Position numbers and translations under genes: made by a program
NCBI GenBank assembly: GCA_900540625.1
Contig: UQGP01000013.1
Span: 1-52,536, forward strand
Length of the DNA: 52,536 bases
Direction: 5' to 3'
DNA from: an uncultured Porphyromonadaceae bacterium
GTDB lineage: Bacteria > Bacteroidota > Bacteroidia > Bacteroidales > Muribaculaceae
Shown: positions 15,547 through 23,777 of the stretch, in pieces
Layout of the letters: each line of letters starts with the position of its first letter
Numbering within the stretch: position 1 is the stretch's first letter
Notes under the pieces: model-generated
What the model saw: the letters and a program-made list of their open reading frames with translations, nothing else
The model's database searches: none
What the model was told of the DNA's origin: nothing

Positions 15547-18252
15547 TCAACGTTGCGAGAGCACGTGTTCCAGCTCCATAGCGTCCATCTTTATCTGTCG
15601 CGGCTTATTGCCACTTGCCGGACCGACTATACCGCAGGCTTCCATTTGGTCGATAATTTTGCCTGCACGGTTATATCCGATTTGGAAGCGTCGTTGCAGC
15701 GAAGACGTTGATGCCGTGGACTGTGTAATGATGAAGCGAGCACATTCGTCAAAGAGAGGGTCTCGTTCATTGGTGCCGGCGCCCATATATCCGCCGTTTT
15801 GATGGTCATCGTTGGACAATTTGGGCTCGGGTAATTCGTACGCCTTGGTGAAGCCTGTTTGGTTGAAGATATAATTGACCAGATTGTCGACTTCGTCTGT
15901 AGATATAAACGCGCACTGGACGCGCACCGGTTCGCCGCTTTGGCTGTATAGCATATCTCCGCGGCCGATAAGTTGGTTGGCACCCGGGCGGTCAAGGATT
16001 ACGCGCGAGTCTATCATCTGGAATGTACGGAAAGCGATACGAGCCGGGCAGTTGCTTTTGATAAGTCCGGTGAGAACGTTTGTAGACGGACGTTGCGTAG
16101 CTATAACCATATGTATGCCAATGGCACGAGCTTTTTGTGTGATGCGCGTCACGGGTAACTCAATCTCCTTGCCGGCAGTCATAATCAGGTCGGCAAACTC
16201 ATCAATAACTACCACTATATATGGCAGGTAGTGATGCCCGTAATCGGGATTGAGGCGTCCTTCCTCAAATTTTTTGTTATATTCGATGATATCGCGTACT
16301 CCGGCTTCGCGCAGCAGGCCGTATCTTGTGTCCATCTCAACGCAAAGCGAGTTGAGTACCATCAGTACTTTTTCGAAATCGGTGACGATGGCACTTTCCT
16401 CGCCCGGAAGTTTGGCCAGATAATGCTTTTCGAGCTTGTTGTAGAGGCTGAATTCTACTTCCTTGGGATCGATAAGGACAAACTTCAGTTCGGTGGGATG
16501 CTTTTTGTAAAGCAATGAGGCAATGATGACATTGAGGCCCACCGACTTACCTTGTCCGGTAGCACCGGCTACCAAGACATGTGGCATAGACGCGAGATCT
16601 GCTACAAATATATCGTTTGATATCGAGGCGCCCAAAGCGATTGGTAGCGGTTTGTCGTATTCGCGGAATTTTTTGGAAGACAACACCGCACGTATGGACA
16701 CTGTCTGCGGATCGCTATTCGGCACTTCGATGCCTACGGTGCCTTTGCCCGGCATGGGTGCAATGATGCGTATATGACTGGCAGCAAGGCTTAAGGCGAT
16801 ATCGTCTTCAAGTCGTTTAATCTGAGCGATACGTATGCCCTCGCTGGGTACAATTTCGTATAACGTCACAGTCGGGCCGACGGTGGCCATGATACTGTCT
16901 ATAGTGATTTTGTGGTCGGCTAAAGCCTTTTCAATACGGTCCTTGTTGTGCTGCAATTCGTCCGGGTCGGCGGAAATACGCTGAGGAATATCCTTGAGCA
17001 ATTCGAGGGTAGGGAAGCTATACCCGGGTAGTATTGCGCGGTGGTCCGAGTATACTCCCGAGCCTGATGTGTCGGCTATGGCCTTACCATCGTCTATTGT
17101 GTCGACTTGCGGCGTGTCTATGGTAAATGACGTTTCGTTGCTGCCGGACTGCATCGGGTCAGGGTCTATGCTGAAGCCTTCGTCCTTGGCGGCTGTTTCC
17201 GAACCGTTATCGCCGGATTGTCGAGCGCGTATCGCCGGAGTATCTGCGACGGCGACATCATTGGCTGTGTCGGTACGACCTCCATTTGATTGAGGTGCTG
17301 CCTCATACGTGGTGGAAATAACATTATGAGCAGCGGCGTTTTCCGTCGTGTCGTTTGTCGCGTTTTCGCGATTTATTGAGCGTGTCTGCAGATGATTACG
17401 GCGTATTTCGGCACACTTGTGCGCAAAGCGCAAAATATCATTGAGAAAAACGCAAATTACAGCCACTAATAGAAGTAAAGATAAAGCACCTGCTACAATG
17501 GGGCCGCCGATATGCAAAAGATATGCGTTGACTTCATGGCCATGAGTACCTCCAAGGCTTATGGCAGTCTGAGCGTTGAAAGTCACCAAACCTACAACGA
17601 TACTTACAGTGATGGCAAGTAATAGCGATTTGAAAGTCAAAGACCAGAATTTGATACGTTTGACGCCGAAAAAGCCTACGGCAATGAAACCCAGATAGGC
17701 GGCCAAGATTATCGATCCAAGGCCGAGAGCATCTGTAAACAATGCATTCGAAAGCCAGGCGCCAAAACTTCCTCCTATATTCTCGGTTGACCCCGGTTTT
17801 GTCGCCATTTGTTCGACAGAAAGCGATGTTACAGCACTTTGGTCGTGTGCGCCTTTTTCTAAATGCGAAAGAAGCATCATTAGCATAACCACGCAAATCA
17901 CTCCGCAAACAGAGCCAAGGAATATACGCCAAGACTTGTTGCGTATTAGAGGCATCGACATATCAGGGTCTATAGCCGTGGCTTCGGGTTGCTCGGCAGG
18001 GGTTTCTGCAGCCTTTCTGGTGTGAGATTTGCGCCGAGGTTTGACCATAGTGGGTGCTTCTTCCTCGATAGGTGTCGCGTCGGCATCTGATACGACCGAT
18101 GCTTCGGGCTCGGTATCAGCTATGCGCTCGTAGGCCGGAGTATAAGTGCTGCGGCGTACCACATCGCTGTCCTTACCGCTGTCGGTATGTAAAGTGGTGT
18201 GAGAGCGACGCTTGCGATTTCTTTCTGTTATATCAATTTCAAATTCGTCCAT
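15547..18252 (-). CDS. ftsK: DNA translocase FtsK
   Basis: A 901-residue FtsK/SpoIIIE protein. A charged 110-residue N-terminal tail precedes four transmembrane segments (about residues 110-270), then a low-complexity linker rich in Ser, Thr, Asp and Ala, then the motor with Walker A GATGQGKS near 560 and Walker B-type YIVVVIDEFADLI, and a C-terminal winged-helix gamma domain (RRFQIGYNRAGKIIDQME) that reads KOPS-like sites. It sits at the division septum and pumps chromosome termini apart, activating XerCD. The linker is short compared with E. coli. The gene follows rpe by 91 bases and precedes lolA. Confidence 0.97.
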   Translation of the reverse strand: MDEFEIDITERNRKRRSHTTLHTDSGKDSDVVRRSTYTPAYERIADTEPEASVVSDADATPIEEEAPTMVKPRRKSHTRKAAETPAEQPEATAIDPDMSMPLIRNKSWRIFLGSVCGVICVVMLMMLLSHLEKGAHDQSAVTSLSVEQMATKPGSTENIGGSFGAWLSNALFTDALGLGSIILAAYLGFIAVGFFGVKRIKFWSLTFKSLLLAITVSIVVGLVTFNAQTAISLGGTHGHEVNAYLLHIGGPIVAGALSLLLLVAVICVFLNDILRFAHKCAEIRRNHLQTRSINRENATNDTTENAAAHNVISTTYEAAPQSNGGRTDTANDVAVADTPAIRARQSGDNGSETAAKDEGFSIDPDPMQSGSNETSFTIDTPQVDTIDDGKAIADTSGSGVYSDHRAILPGYSFPTLELLKDIPQRISADPDELQHNKDRIEKALADHKITIDSIMATVGPTVTLYEIVPSEGIRIAQIKRLEDDIALSLAASHIRIIAPMPGKGTVGIEVPNSDPQTVSIRAVLSSKKFREYDKPLPIALGASISNDIFVADLASMPHVLVAGATGQGKSVGLNVIIASLLYKKHPTELKFVLIDPKEVEFSLYNKLEKHYLAKLPGEESAIVTDFEKVLMVLNSLCVEMDTRYGLLREAGVRDIIEYNKKFEEGRLNPDYGHHYLPYIVVVIDEFADLIMTAGKEIELPVTRITQKARAIGIHMVIATQRPSTNVLTGLIKSNCPARIAFRTFQMIDSRVILDRPGANQLIGRGDMLYSQSGEPVRVQCAFISTDEVDNLVNYIFNQTGFTKAYELPEPKLSNDDHQNGGYMGAGTNERDPLFDECARFIITQSTASTSSLQRRFQIGYNRAGKIIDQMEACGIVGPASGNKPRQIKMDAMELEHVLSQR

Positions 18253-18343
18253 GACGAAAGGTGGGTGATGCGTTTGAGGTGAGTAATCGAGTCCTTAGTT
18301 AAAGGCCCTCAAAATAAGGTCTTTAATAAAAATAGGTTGTTCT

Positions 18344-19000
18344 TTAATGCCGTGATTTCAGCGATTTAAGACGTCTGATGGCAGCCGCCGGGTCCGGATC
18401 ATGGAATATGGCGCTTCCGGCCACTAAGGCGTCTGCACCGGCCTCGGCTAATTGCTTGCCTGTCGTGTCATTAACTCCACCGTCAATTTCGATGAGGGCT
18501 TTGCTACCGCTTTCGGTTATAAGTCGGCGTAAACGTCGCGTTTTGTTTAGAATCTCCGGGATAAAACTTTGCCCCCCGAAGCCGGGGTTGACGCTCATCA
18601 GCAGCACCATATCTACATCGGTGATGACGTCTTCGAGCATACATACCGGGGTGGCGGGGTTGAGCGTGACGGCTGCGCGCATTCCGGCTTGGCGTATAGC
18701 ACTGACGGTGCGATGCAGATGTGTGCAGGCTTCCTGATGAACATTCATGATAGCGGCGCCGGTGTCTCGTACGCGTGTAATGTAACGGTCCGGGTCAACA
18801 ATCATCAAGTGAACGTCCAACGGCTTGGTGGCGCATCGTGCTATGGCATCGATTACGGGGAAGCCAAAGGATATATTGGGGACGAATACGCCGTCCATAA
18901 CGTCGAGATGATACCAGTCGGCTTCGGATGCTTCGAGCATGGCGAGGTCGCGGTCAAGGTTGCCGAAGTCGGCAGAAAGTAACGAAGGAGATACTATCAT
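18344..19000 (-). CDS. rpe: Ribulose-phosphate 3-epimerase
   Basis: A 218-residue TIM-barrel enzyme that interconverts ribulose 5-phosphate and xylulose 5-phosphate in the pentose phosphate pathway. Visible signatures: SPSLLSADFGNLDRDL at the start, YHLDVMDGVFVPNISFGFPV (metal ligands H and D), HLMIVDP, VNPGFGGQSFIPEIL, and ALIEIDGGVN with the second catalytic Asp. Length is typical. It lies 65 bases downstream of the DedA gene in the same direction and 91 bases upstream of ftsK. Confidence 0.97.
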   Translation of the reverse strand: MIVSPSLLSADFGNLDRDLAMLEASEADWYHLDVMDGVFVPNISFGFPVIDAIARCATKPLDVHLMIVDPDRYITRVRDTGAAIMNVHQEACTHLHRTVSAIRQAGMRAAVTLNPATPVCMLEDVITDVDMVLLMSVNPGFGGQSFIPEILNKTRRLRRLITESGSKALIEIDGGVNDTTGKQLAEAGADALVAGSAIFHDPDPAAAIRRLKSLKSRH

Positions 19001-19065
19001 TAGTTAATTATTTGCATGTTGTGTCGGCTCGTAATTGTTTCGTGCTGTTAGTATTGAGGCGTAAG

Positions 19066-19791
19066 TTAGGACTTAGGTCGGGATGCTTGACGCTCCTTTT
19101 TCTCGTGGCGTTTGCATGCGTTGTATACGATGATAGCCACGCATATAAGTAAGATGCCTAAACCGGCGTATGTCAGATAGCTGTTGTAATGTTCAATTTT
19201 TTCGAACAGAACATCGCGAGGCACGCTCTTGCCGAGCCACCATCCGAGTGTGGTCAGTACGGCATTCCATACGCCGGCTCCAAGTATGGTAAAGATGGTG
19301 AACATTCCGATATTCATACGCGAAAGGCCGGCCGGAATGCTTATTAGTTGGCGTATAGCCGGTATAAGACGGCCTATAAAAGTGCTGATGGCACCATGTT
19401 TGTCAAAATAGCCTTCGGCACGATTCACTTTGGCGCGATCCAACAAGCAAGCGTGCCCGAAACGGGAATCTGCAAAACGATATACGAGCGGGCGACCGAT
19501 CCATAACGACAAGTAATAGTTGACGTAAGCGCCGCACAATGCCCCGGCTGTGGCAACAAGACATACGCCGATGACACTCATACCTCCATCGGGAGAGGTT
19601 ACGGCTATATATGCTGCCGGAGGTACAACGACTTCGGACGGAAAGGGTATAAACGAACTTTCAATTACCATAAATACGAATACAAACAGGTAATTGGCGT
19701 TCTCTACAAACCAACGAAAGAATTCGGAGGCCGTAAACGAAAATTCACTTCCGCCGTCAAGGGGTATCAGTGCAAGTATGGTGTCAAACAT
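19066..19791 (-). CDS. DedA/VTT family membrane protein
   Basis: A 241-residue polytopic inner-membrane protein with five to six hydrophobic segments. It has the family marks FIPFPSEVVVPPAAYIA (the E-x-x-x-P-x-P/E region), GALCGAYVNYYLSLWIGRPL, and FIGRLIPAIRQLISIPAGLSRMNIGMF, with the conserved F-x-R-x-x-P-x-x-R. DedA proteins are lipid flippases or transporters: different members move undecaprenyl phosphate or phosphatidylethanolamine, and which one this is cannot be told. The C-terminal tail is strongly basic. A -7 promoter element lies 43 bases upstream (19834-19841). Confidence 0.93.
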   Translation of the reverse strand: MFDTILALIPLDGGSEFSFTASEFFRWFVENANYLFVFVFMVIESSFIPFPSEVVVPPAAYIAVTSPDGGMSVIGVCLVATAGALCGAYVNYYLSLWIGRPLVYRFADSRFGHACLLDRAKVNRAEGYFDKHGAISTFIGRLIPAIRQLISIPAGLSRMNIGMFTIFTILGAGVWNAVLTTLGWWLGKSVPRDVLFEKIEHYNSYLTYAGLGILLICVAIIVYNACKRHEKKERQASRPKS

Positions 19792-19833
19792 TGTGTCGTG
19801 TTGGGGTTACTTATCGATGATATAATTTATTTG

Positions 19834-19841
19834 CAAAGATA
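19834..19841 (-). promoter_or_regulatory. Likely DedA promoter, -7 element
   Basis: On the minus strand TATCTTTG fits TAnnTTTG exactly, 43 bases before the DedA start. The -33 TTTG is not evident. Confidence 0.4.
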
Positions 19842-20189
19842 CGAATTTTTATCCGGATGCCTTATATGGCAGATGTCCAAAAAGCATGCTGTCAACCGTA
19901 GAAAGTAGGATTTTAACGTTCTCTGCTTCTCCGGTTAAGTCGGTGCTGAAGTCGCAGTAGGCTGTACCGCGATATTAGGCAGAAGTCATTCACGGTCGAA
20001 TATTCGGTCTAAAATCTCACGTGCTATTTCGAAAAACTTATATGCAAATATGATATAGGCCTTTATGAAAACAAACAACAATGCGATAAGTGCGATGTAG
20101 AGCGCGAATTTAATCATAACGTGAAATACTTGATTAGTCTTTGATGTAAATCAAGAACGAATCGTATTGCGCATATTTTTCCGTCTAAA
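19842..20189. other. Gap between the DedA gene and the relA-linked lipoprotein gene
   Basis: Between the DedA promoter and the lipoprotein stop at 20190 the only coding sign is a 43-codon frame (19986-20117, listed separately). I see no hairpin with a T run, no tRNA and no repeat in 19842-19985 or 20118-20189. Confidence 0.5.
19986..20117 (-). CDS. Possible 43-residue membrane microprotein
   Basis: An ATG-started frame encodes 43 residues: a hydrophobic helix at about residues 4-27 (FALYIALIALLFVFIKAYIIF) is followed by an amphipathic, charged tail ending REILDRIFDRE. That layout, a single membrane anchor followed by a charged helix, is typical of small bacterial membrane proteins. It lies 72 bases after the lipoprotein stop and reads in the same direction as relA and the lipoprotein gene. 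No family is recognised, and a frame of this length can arise by chance, so the call is tentative. Confidence 0.45.
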   Translation of the reverse strand: MIKFALYIALIALLFVFIKAYIIFAYKFFEIAREILDRIFDRE

Positions 20190-21056
20190 TCATTCGGGCA
20201 ATGAACTGGTAGCTCGTCCATCGTTAGCCTGCTGATCGCGGGCCAATTGGAGTCGACGTTGGAGTTTTTCGCAATTCTTGCGTGCGTAGAACAGTTGGGA
20301 CTGAAGCGAGGCCAAGTGTTCGGACGCGACAATGGCATCCGCCAATGCCGCACTGACGGCTATGGAATGTGATTTGCCGGCGGCATCGGTGATTATGACG
20401 CTGATACCCTTGCCGGAATTGGTTTGTAATGCCTGTACCAGCGGTGTTGCTGCCTCAGGTCCCACGTTGAAACGCCACGCGCCATCGCTGTGTACGCATG
20501 CATCGGCACTTATAGCTACTTGAGCTAAAATACTACCTGATGCGTCCTTTACGGACATTGTCGTTGGAGCTTTAGCCGCGACAAGAGTGGCTGCGATGAG
20601 CCAAGGAGTGTCTTCGTCCACCACGCGCGGTTGTATGGCATTGCGATTGACCGCAAGGTCTATGGCGGCGGCATTACGGTGTACTCGGTACGACCCCATA
20701 GTAGATGATGTCTGCTTGGTGACAAAATCTTTAGATGCGCTATCGATGGCGACAGTCAACGAGTCGGCGCGTGCAATCCATACGGGAAGCATACTTTGGG
20801 CTTGGTTTACTTGAACTTGAGCCCTCTCAGCCATAATGGCTTTACGTAATGCGATGCTGTCCGGATAGCGCGTATTGAGGGTGTCCATGAGCGCGTATGC
20901 TTGCTCGTAATTGCCGGCTGCAATACATTGATGTATTGAATCGACAAGGACGTGAGCGCCATTGTCTGTGTTTCCGCCACAACTTCCGAGTGTCATTGCC
21001 GCTGTAGCTATAGCGACCACGGCGAGTGCCTTAATATTATTTGCTGCGTTGTACAT
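20190..21056 (-). CDS. Lipoprotein of unknown function overlapping relA
   Basis: A 288-residue protein with a lipoprotein signal (hydrophobic ALAVVAIATAAMT then lipobox LGSC, Cys at about 26). Residues about 35-75 form a TPR-like helix pair (AAGNYEQAYALMDTLNTRYPDSIALRKA), the middle is predicted beta (SYRVHRNAAAIDLAVNR to SHSIAVSA), and the last 50 residues form a charged coiled coil (LASLQSQLFYARKNCEKLQRRL). I do not recognise the family. Its start lies inside the last 20 bases of relA in another frame; the next ATG would cut into the signal peptide, so the overlap is probably real and the two genes are translationally coupled. Confidence 0.8.
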   Translation of the reverse strand: MYNAANNIKALAVVAIATAAMTLGSCGGNTDNGAHVLVDSIHQCIAAGNYEQAYALMDTLNTRYPDSIALRKAIMAERAQVQVNQAQSMLPVWIARADSLTVAIDSASKDFVTKQTSSTMGSYRVHRNAAAIDLAVNRNAIQPRVVDEDTPWLIAATLVAAKAPTTMSVKDASGSILAQVAISADACVHSDGAWRFNVGPEAATPLVQALQTNSGKGISVIITDAAGKSHSIAVSAALADAIVASEHLASLQSQLFYARKNCEKLQRRLQLARDQQANDGRATSSLPE

Positions 21057-23277
21057 CTTTTACTCCTTTTACTGTTTTGATTTTTTTTATGAGATTGTTG
21101 AGAGCCGCGGTATCGCCTACACCGACAACGACATAGCCTTGGAAAAGGCCGTCGTTGGAGTCTACTGCAATGTTTCGCAATGAGGTATTACGCTCCTTGG
21201 TGATGATGGATGTGATGTTGGTGATTATGCCAATATCATCATGCCCCAAAATGCGCAATGTCGCCGACATTTGGCCGTCAAAATGGCCGCTCCATCGTGT
21301 ACGAATGATGCGATAGGGATATTTCTGCCTGATGTTGGCGGCGTTAGGACAGTCCGAACGGTGTATTTTGATATAGCCTTCGGCCGATATAAAGCCGAAA
21401 ACATCATCGCCGTATATGGGATTGCAGCATCGCGCCATCTTGTAATTCATACCTTTGACACCGTTGCCCTGGCCTATAACGAGGACATCGGAGGCATTGG
21501 CTGTATTATCATCGTTTTCGCGCAGCACAAATTCCTCGGCACTGACAGTCGGGACTGTCGCCTCGGAAGCTTTGTCGCGCATGGCCTCGTATTGTTCAAG
21601 GACATCATTTATGTCGGTATGCTCTTCGCCGAGGCTGCTATAGAAATCTGTGGTGGTTTTGAACCCAAGCTTGCGGATAAGCCGCATAAGCATATTTTCC
21701 TCGATTTCGATTTTGCGGTTCTTGAATCGGCGTTGCAGCAATTCCTTGCCCAATTCGGCTGCGCGGTTTTGTTGTTCCTTGAGTGTAACGCGTATCTTGT
21801 TGCGAGCCTTGGATGTAACGGCAAAAGACAGCCAGTCTCGCTTGGGCTGTTGCTGCGGCGAAGTAAACACTTCTACAGTGTCACCGCTTTGCAGTTTATA
21901 GTTGATTTTGCGGTTGCTGCCATTGACACGTCCGCCGGTGCATTGGCACCCCAAGCGTGTATGTATATGGAATGCAAAATCAAGTAGCGAAGCGCCCAGA
22001 GGTAGTCTGTATAGATCGCCCTTAGGCGTGAATACAAAAACTTCCTTGTTGTAGACGTCCATAGTCATGTTTTTCATCAACTCGGAAGGCCCGTTCTCTG
22101 CCGTTTCGAGGATGTCGCGGACGTTCTTCATCCAGGCATCGAGATTTCCTTCGCTCTTTATGCCCTTGTATCGCCAATGGGCTGCAAGGCCTTTTTCGGC
22201 AATCTCGTCCATGCGCCGGGTGCGTATCTGTACTTCCACAAATCTATTGCCGGGACCGCATACGGTGGTGTGCAACGATTCATATCCATTGGTCTTGGGC
22301 ACTGAAATCCAGTCCTTAGTACGTGAAGGATTGGGTTGGTACATGTCGGTAACCACCGAATAAGCCAGCCAGCACTCGGCTTTCTCACGCTCGATAGGAG
22401 TGTCAAGTATGATACGTATCGCAAAGAGGTCGTAGATATGCTCGATATCGTTTTTCTGCTTTTTCATCTTATTCCAAATGGAATAGATGCTTTTGGTACG
22501 GCCTTTTATGTCAAAGTGCAGCCCGGCCTCAATTAGCTTTTGCTTGACAGGCGCAATGAATGCTTCGATGTATGCGTCGCGTCGAGCTTTTGTCTCGTTG
22601 AGCTTGTGTGCAATAGAAGTATATGTCTCGCGGTCGGTATACTTCAGAGAGAGGTCCTCAAGCTCGCTTTTTAGCGTGTATAATCCGAGACGATGTGCCA
22701 GAGGTGCATAGAGATATGCGGCTTCCATAGCCACTTGATGCACAGCGTCCTGATTGGGGTGGTGGTTTATTGAGCGCATCAGTACGACACGAGCCACAAT
22801 CATAATGATAATGACACGTATGTCTTCGGCAAGAGTCAGCAGAAGGCGCTTGAAATTGTCACTCTCGATGGCTGCGGCATGTGTTGCGTAAAGATCACGT
22901 GTTTTGAGTAGACAACGTACGATGGTAGCGATGTCATCTCCCCACCGAGTGCGGACATCCTCAATAGTGATACATTGGTCATGGACAATCTCGTGCAACA
23001 GTATGGCTATTGCAATAGCGCGGTCTGCGCCCAGGCTGTCGCATAGAAGTCTTGTCGTGGCAATACTTTGGCTTAGCGGATGCAATCCAAAGGTGTCACG
23101 CTTAAGCTTCCCGGAGAGTAGCGCCCGGGATATGACGTCTTCAAGGGTGGTTATATCTTCTTCGGATATACGCCCTTGGAGTGTCTGAACCAATTGGCCA
23201 TAGTCATTGGATAGAGTGGCCAATTCGTCGGGACTTATAATGTCGGCCGAAATCTCGGTTAAATCTGACAGACGCAT
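21037..23277 (-). CDS. relA: RelA-type (p)ppGpp synthetase, degenerate hydrolase domain
   Basis: A 746-residue long RSH protein: hydrolase-like domain (about 45-200), synthetase domain (about 250-360: GRTKSIYSIWNKM, HIYDLFAIRII, GYESLHTTVCGP, EVQIRTRRMDEIAEKGLAAHW), TGS (VFTPKGDLYRLPLGASLLDFAFHIH split around 415-440), a conserved-Cys domain (MARCCNPIYGDD) and a C-terminal ACT domain. The hydrolase motifs are damaged: the HD...ED pair is HEIVHD (95-100), and the later K-L-A-D-R-x-x-N-M-R motif reads MIVARVVLMR without the Asp. The protein should therefore make but not degrade ppGpp. A separate SpoT-like enzyme is expected elsewhere. The 3' end overlaps a lipoprotein gene by 20 bases. Confidence 0.93.
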   Translation of the reverse strand: MRLSDLTEISADIISPDELATLSNDYGQLVQTLQGRISEEDITTLEDVISRALLSGKLKRDTFGLHPLSQSIATTRLLCDSLGADRAIAIAILLHEIVHDQCITIEDVRTRWGDDIATIVRCLLKTRDLYATHAAAIESDNFKRLLLTLAEDIRVIIIMIVARVVLMRSINHHPNQDAVHQVAMEAAYLYAPLAHRLGLYTLKSELEDLSLKYTDRETYTSIAHKLNETKARRDAYIEAFIAPVKQKLIEAGLHFDIKGRTKSIYSIWNKMKKQKNDIEHIYDLFAIRIILDTPIEREKAECWLAYSVVTDMYQPNPSRTKDWISVPKTNGYESLHTTVCGPGNRFVEVQIRTRRMDEIAEKGLAAHWRYKGIKSEGNLDAWMKNVRDILETAENGPSELMKNMTMDVYNKEVFVFTPKGDLYRLPLGASLLDFAFHIHTRLGCQCTGGRVNGSNRKINYKLQSGDTVEVFTSPQQQPKRDWLSFAVTSKARNKIRVTLKEQQNRAAELGKELLQRRFKNRKIEIEENMLMRLIRKLGFKTTTDFYSSLGEEHTDINDVLEQYEAMRDKASEATVPTVSAEEFVLRENDDNTANASDVLVIGQGNGVKGMNYKMARCCNPIYGDDVFGFISAEGYIKIHRSDCPNAANIRQKYPYRIIRTRWSGHFDGQMSATLRILGHDDIGIITNITSIITKERNTSLRNIAVDSNDGLFQGYVVVGVGDTAALNNLIKKIKTVKGVKDVQRSK

Positions 23278-23684
23278 AATTAATCGTATTATGTCTATAC
23301 CTGCTATCGAATAATGGTAGTGGTATGTGTTCTTAATTATATGTATCTATTTGTAGTATAGATGCTCGGATGTAAGTCTGATAACCTTAGCGGTGTACCC
23401 TCCAATAGCAAATACAAAGTTACTGATTTTTATATTTTTATTCTGCTTTTATCGGGTTGTTTTTGTGAAATATGCTCTGTTTTTTAGGTTTTTTCAGATT
23501 GCATAGTCCGTCTACTTAGGACACCCCCGGGCGCCACTTTTACGGCTTTGTCGTTCACCATACAGCCTCAGCATTTTTGACATCTTACTCCGATATGGGA
23601 CTTCCGGTGTCTCATAATGCTCTATGTGTACGTAGTTGAGGCTTTGCGGCAGAGTTGTGGTATGCTCTGTAGGGTAGGAATAAA
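23278..23684. other. Long intergenic region upstream of relA
   Basis: About 400 bases without a convincing gene. It contains a -7 element for relA (23415-23422), an AT-rich block (about 23423-23500), and a G+C-rich block (23515-23600) with CCCCCGGGCGCC. Short minus-strand frames of 20-25 codons occur there but have no support. No tRNA cloverleaf was found. Confidence 0.5.
23415..23422 (-). promoter_or_regulatory. Likely relA promoter, -7 element
   Basis: Minus-strand TAACTTTG fits TAnnTTTG and is preceded by an A/T-rich tract. It lies about 138 bases before the relA start, which would give a long leader. No clear -33 TTTG. Confidence 0.4.
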
Positions 23685-23726
23685 ATGATACGGGGCTTTG
23701 CCCGAAAAGGCTCGACCCCGTATCAT
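23679..23726 (-). terminator. Intrinsic terminator of the TPR gene
   Basis: Arms ATGATACGGGG (23685-23695) and CCCCGTATCAT (23716-23726) form an 11-base stem. Read on the minus strand it is followed by TTTATTC, and it lies 52 bases after the stop of the TPR gene. Confidence 0.85.
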
Positions 23727-23777
23727 CTCAGTCTTGACAAGCAGACAATTGATTGCGCGTATCAGTCTATGCTTGTT

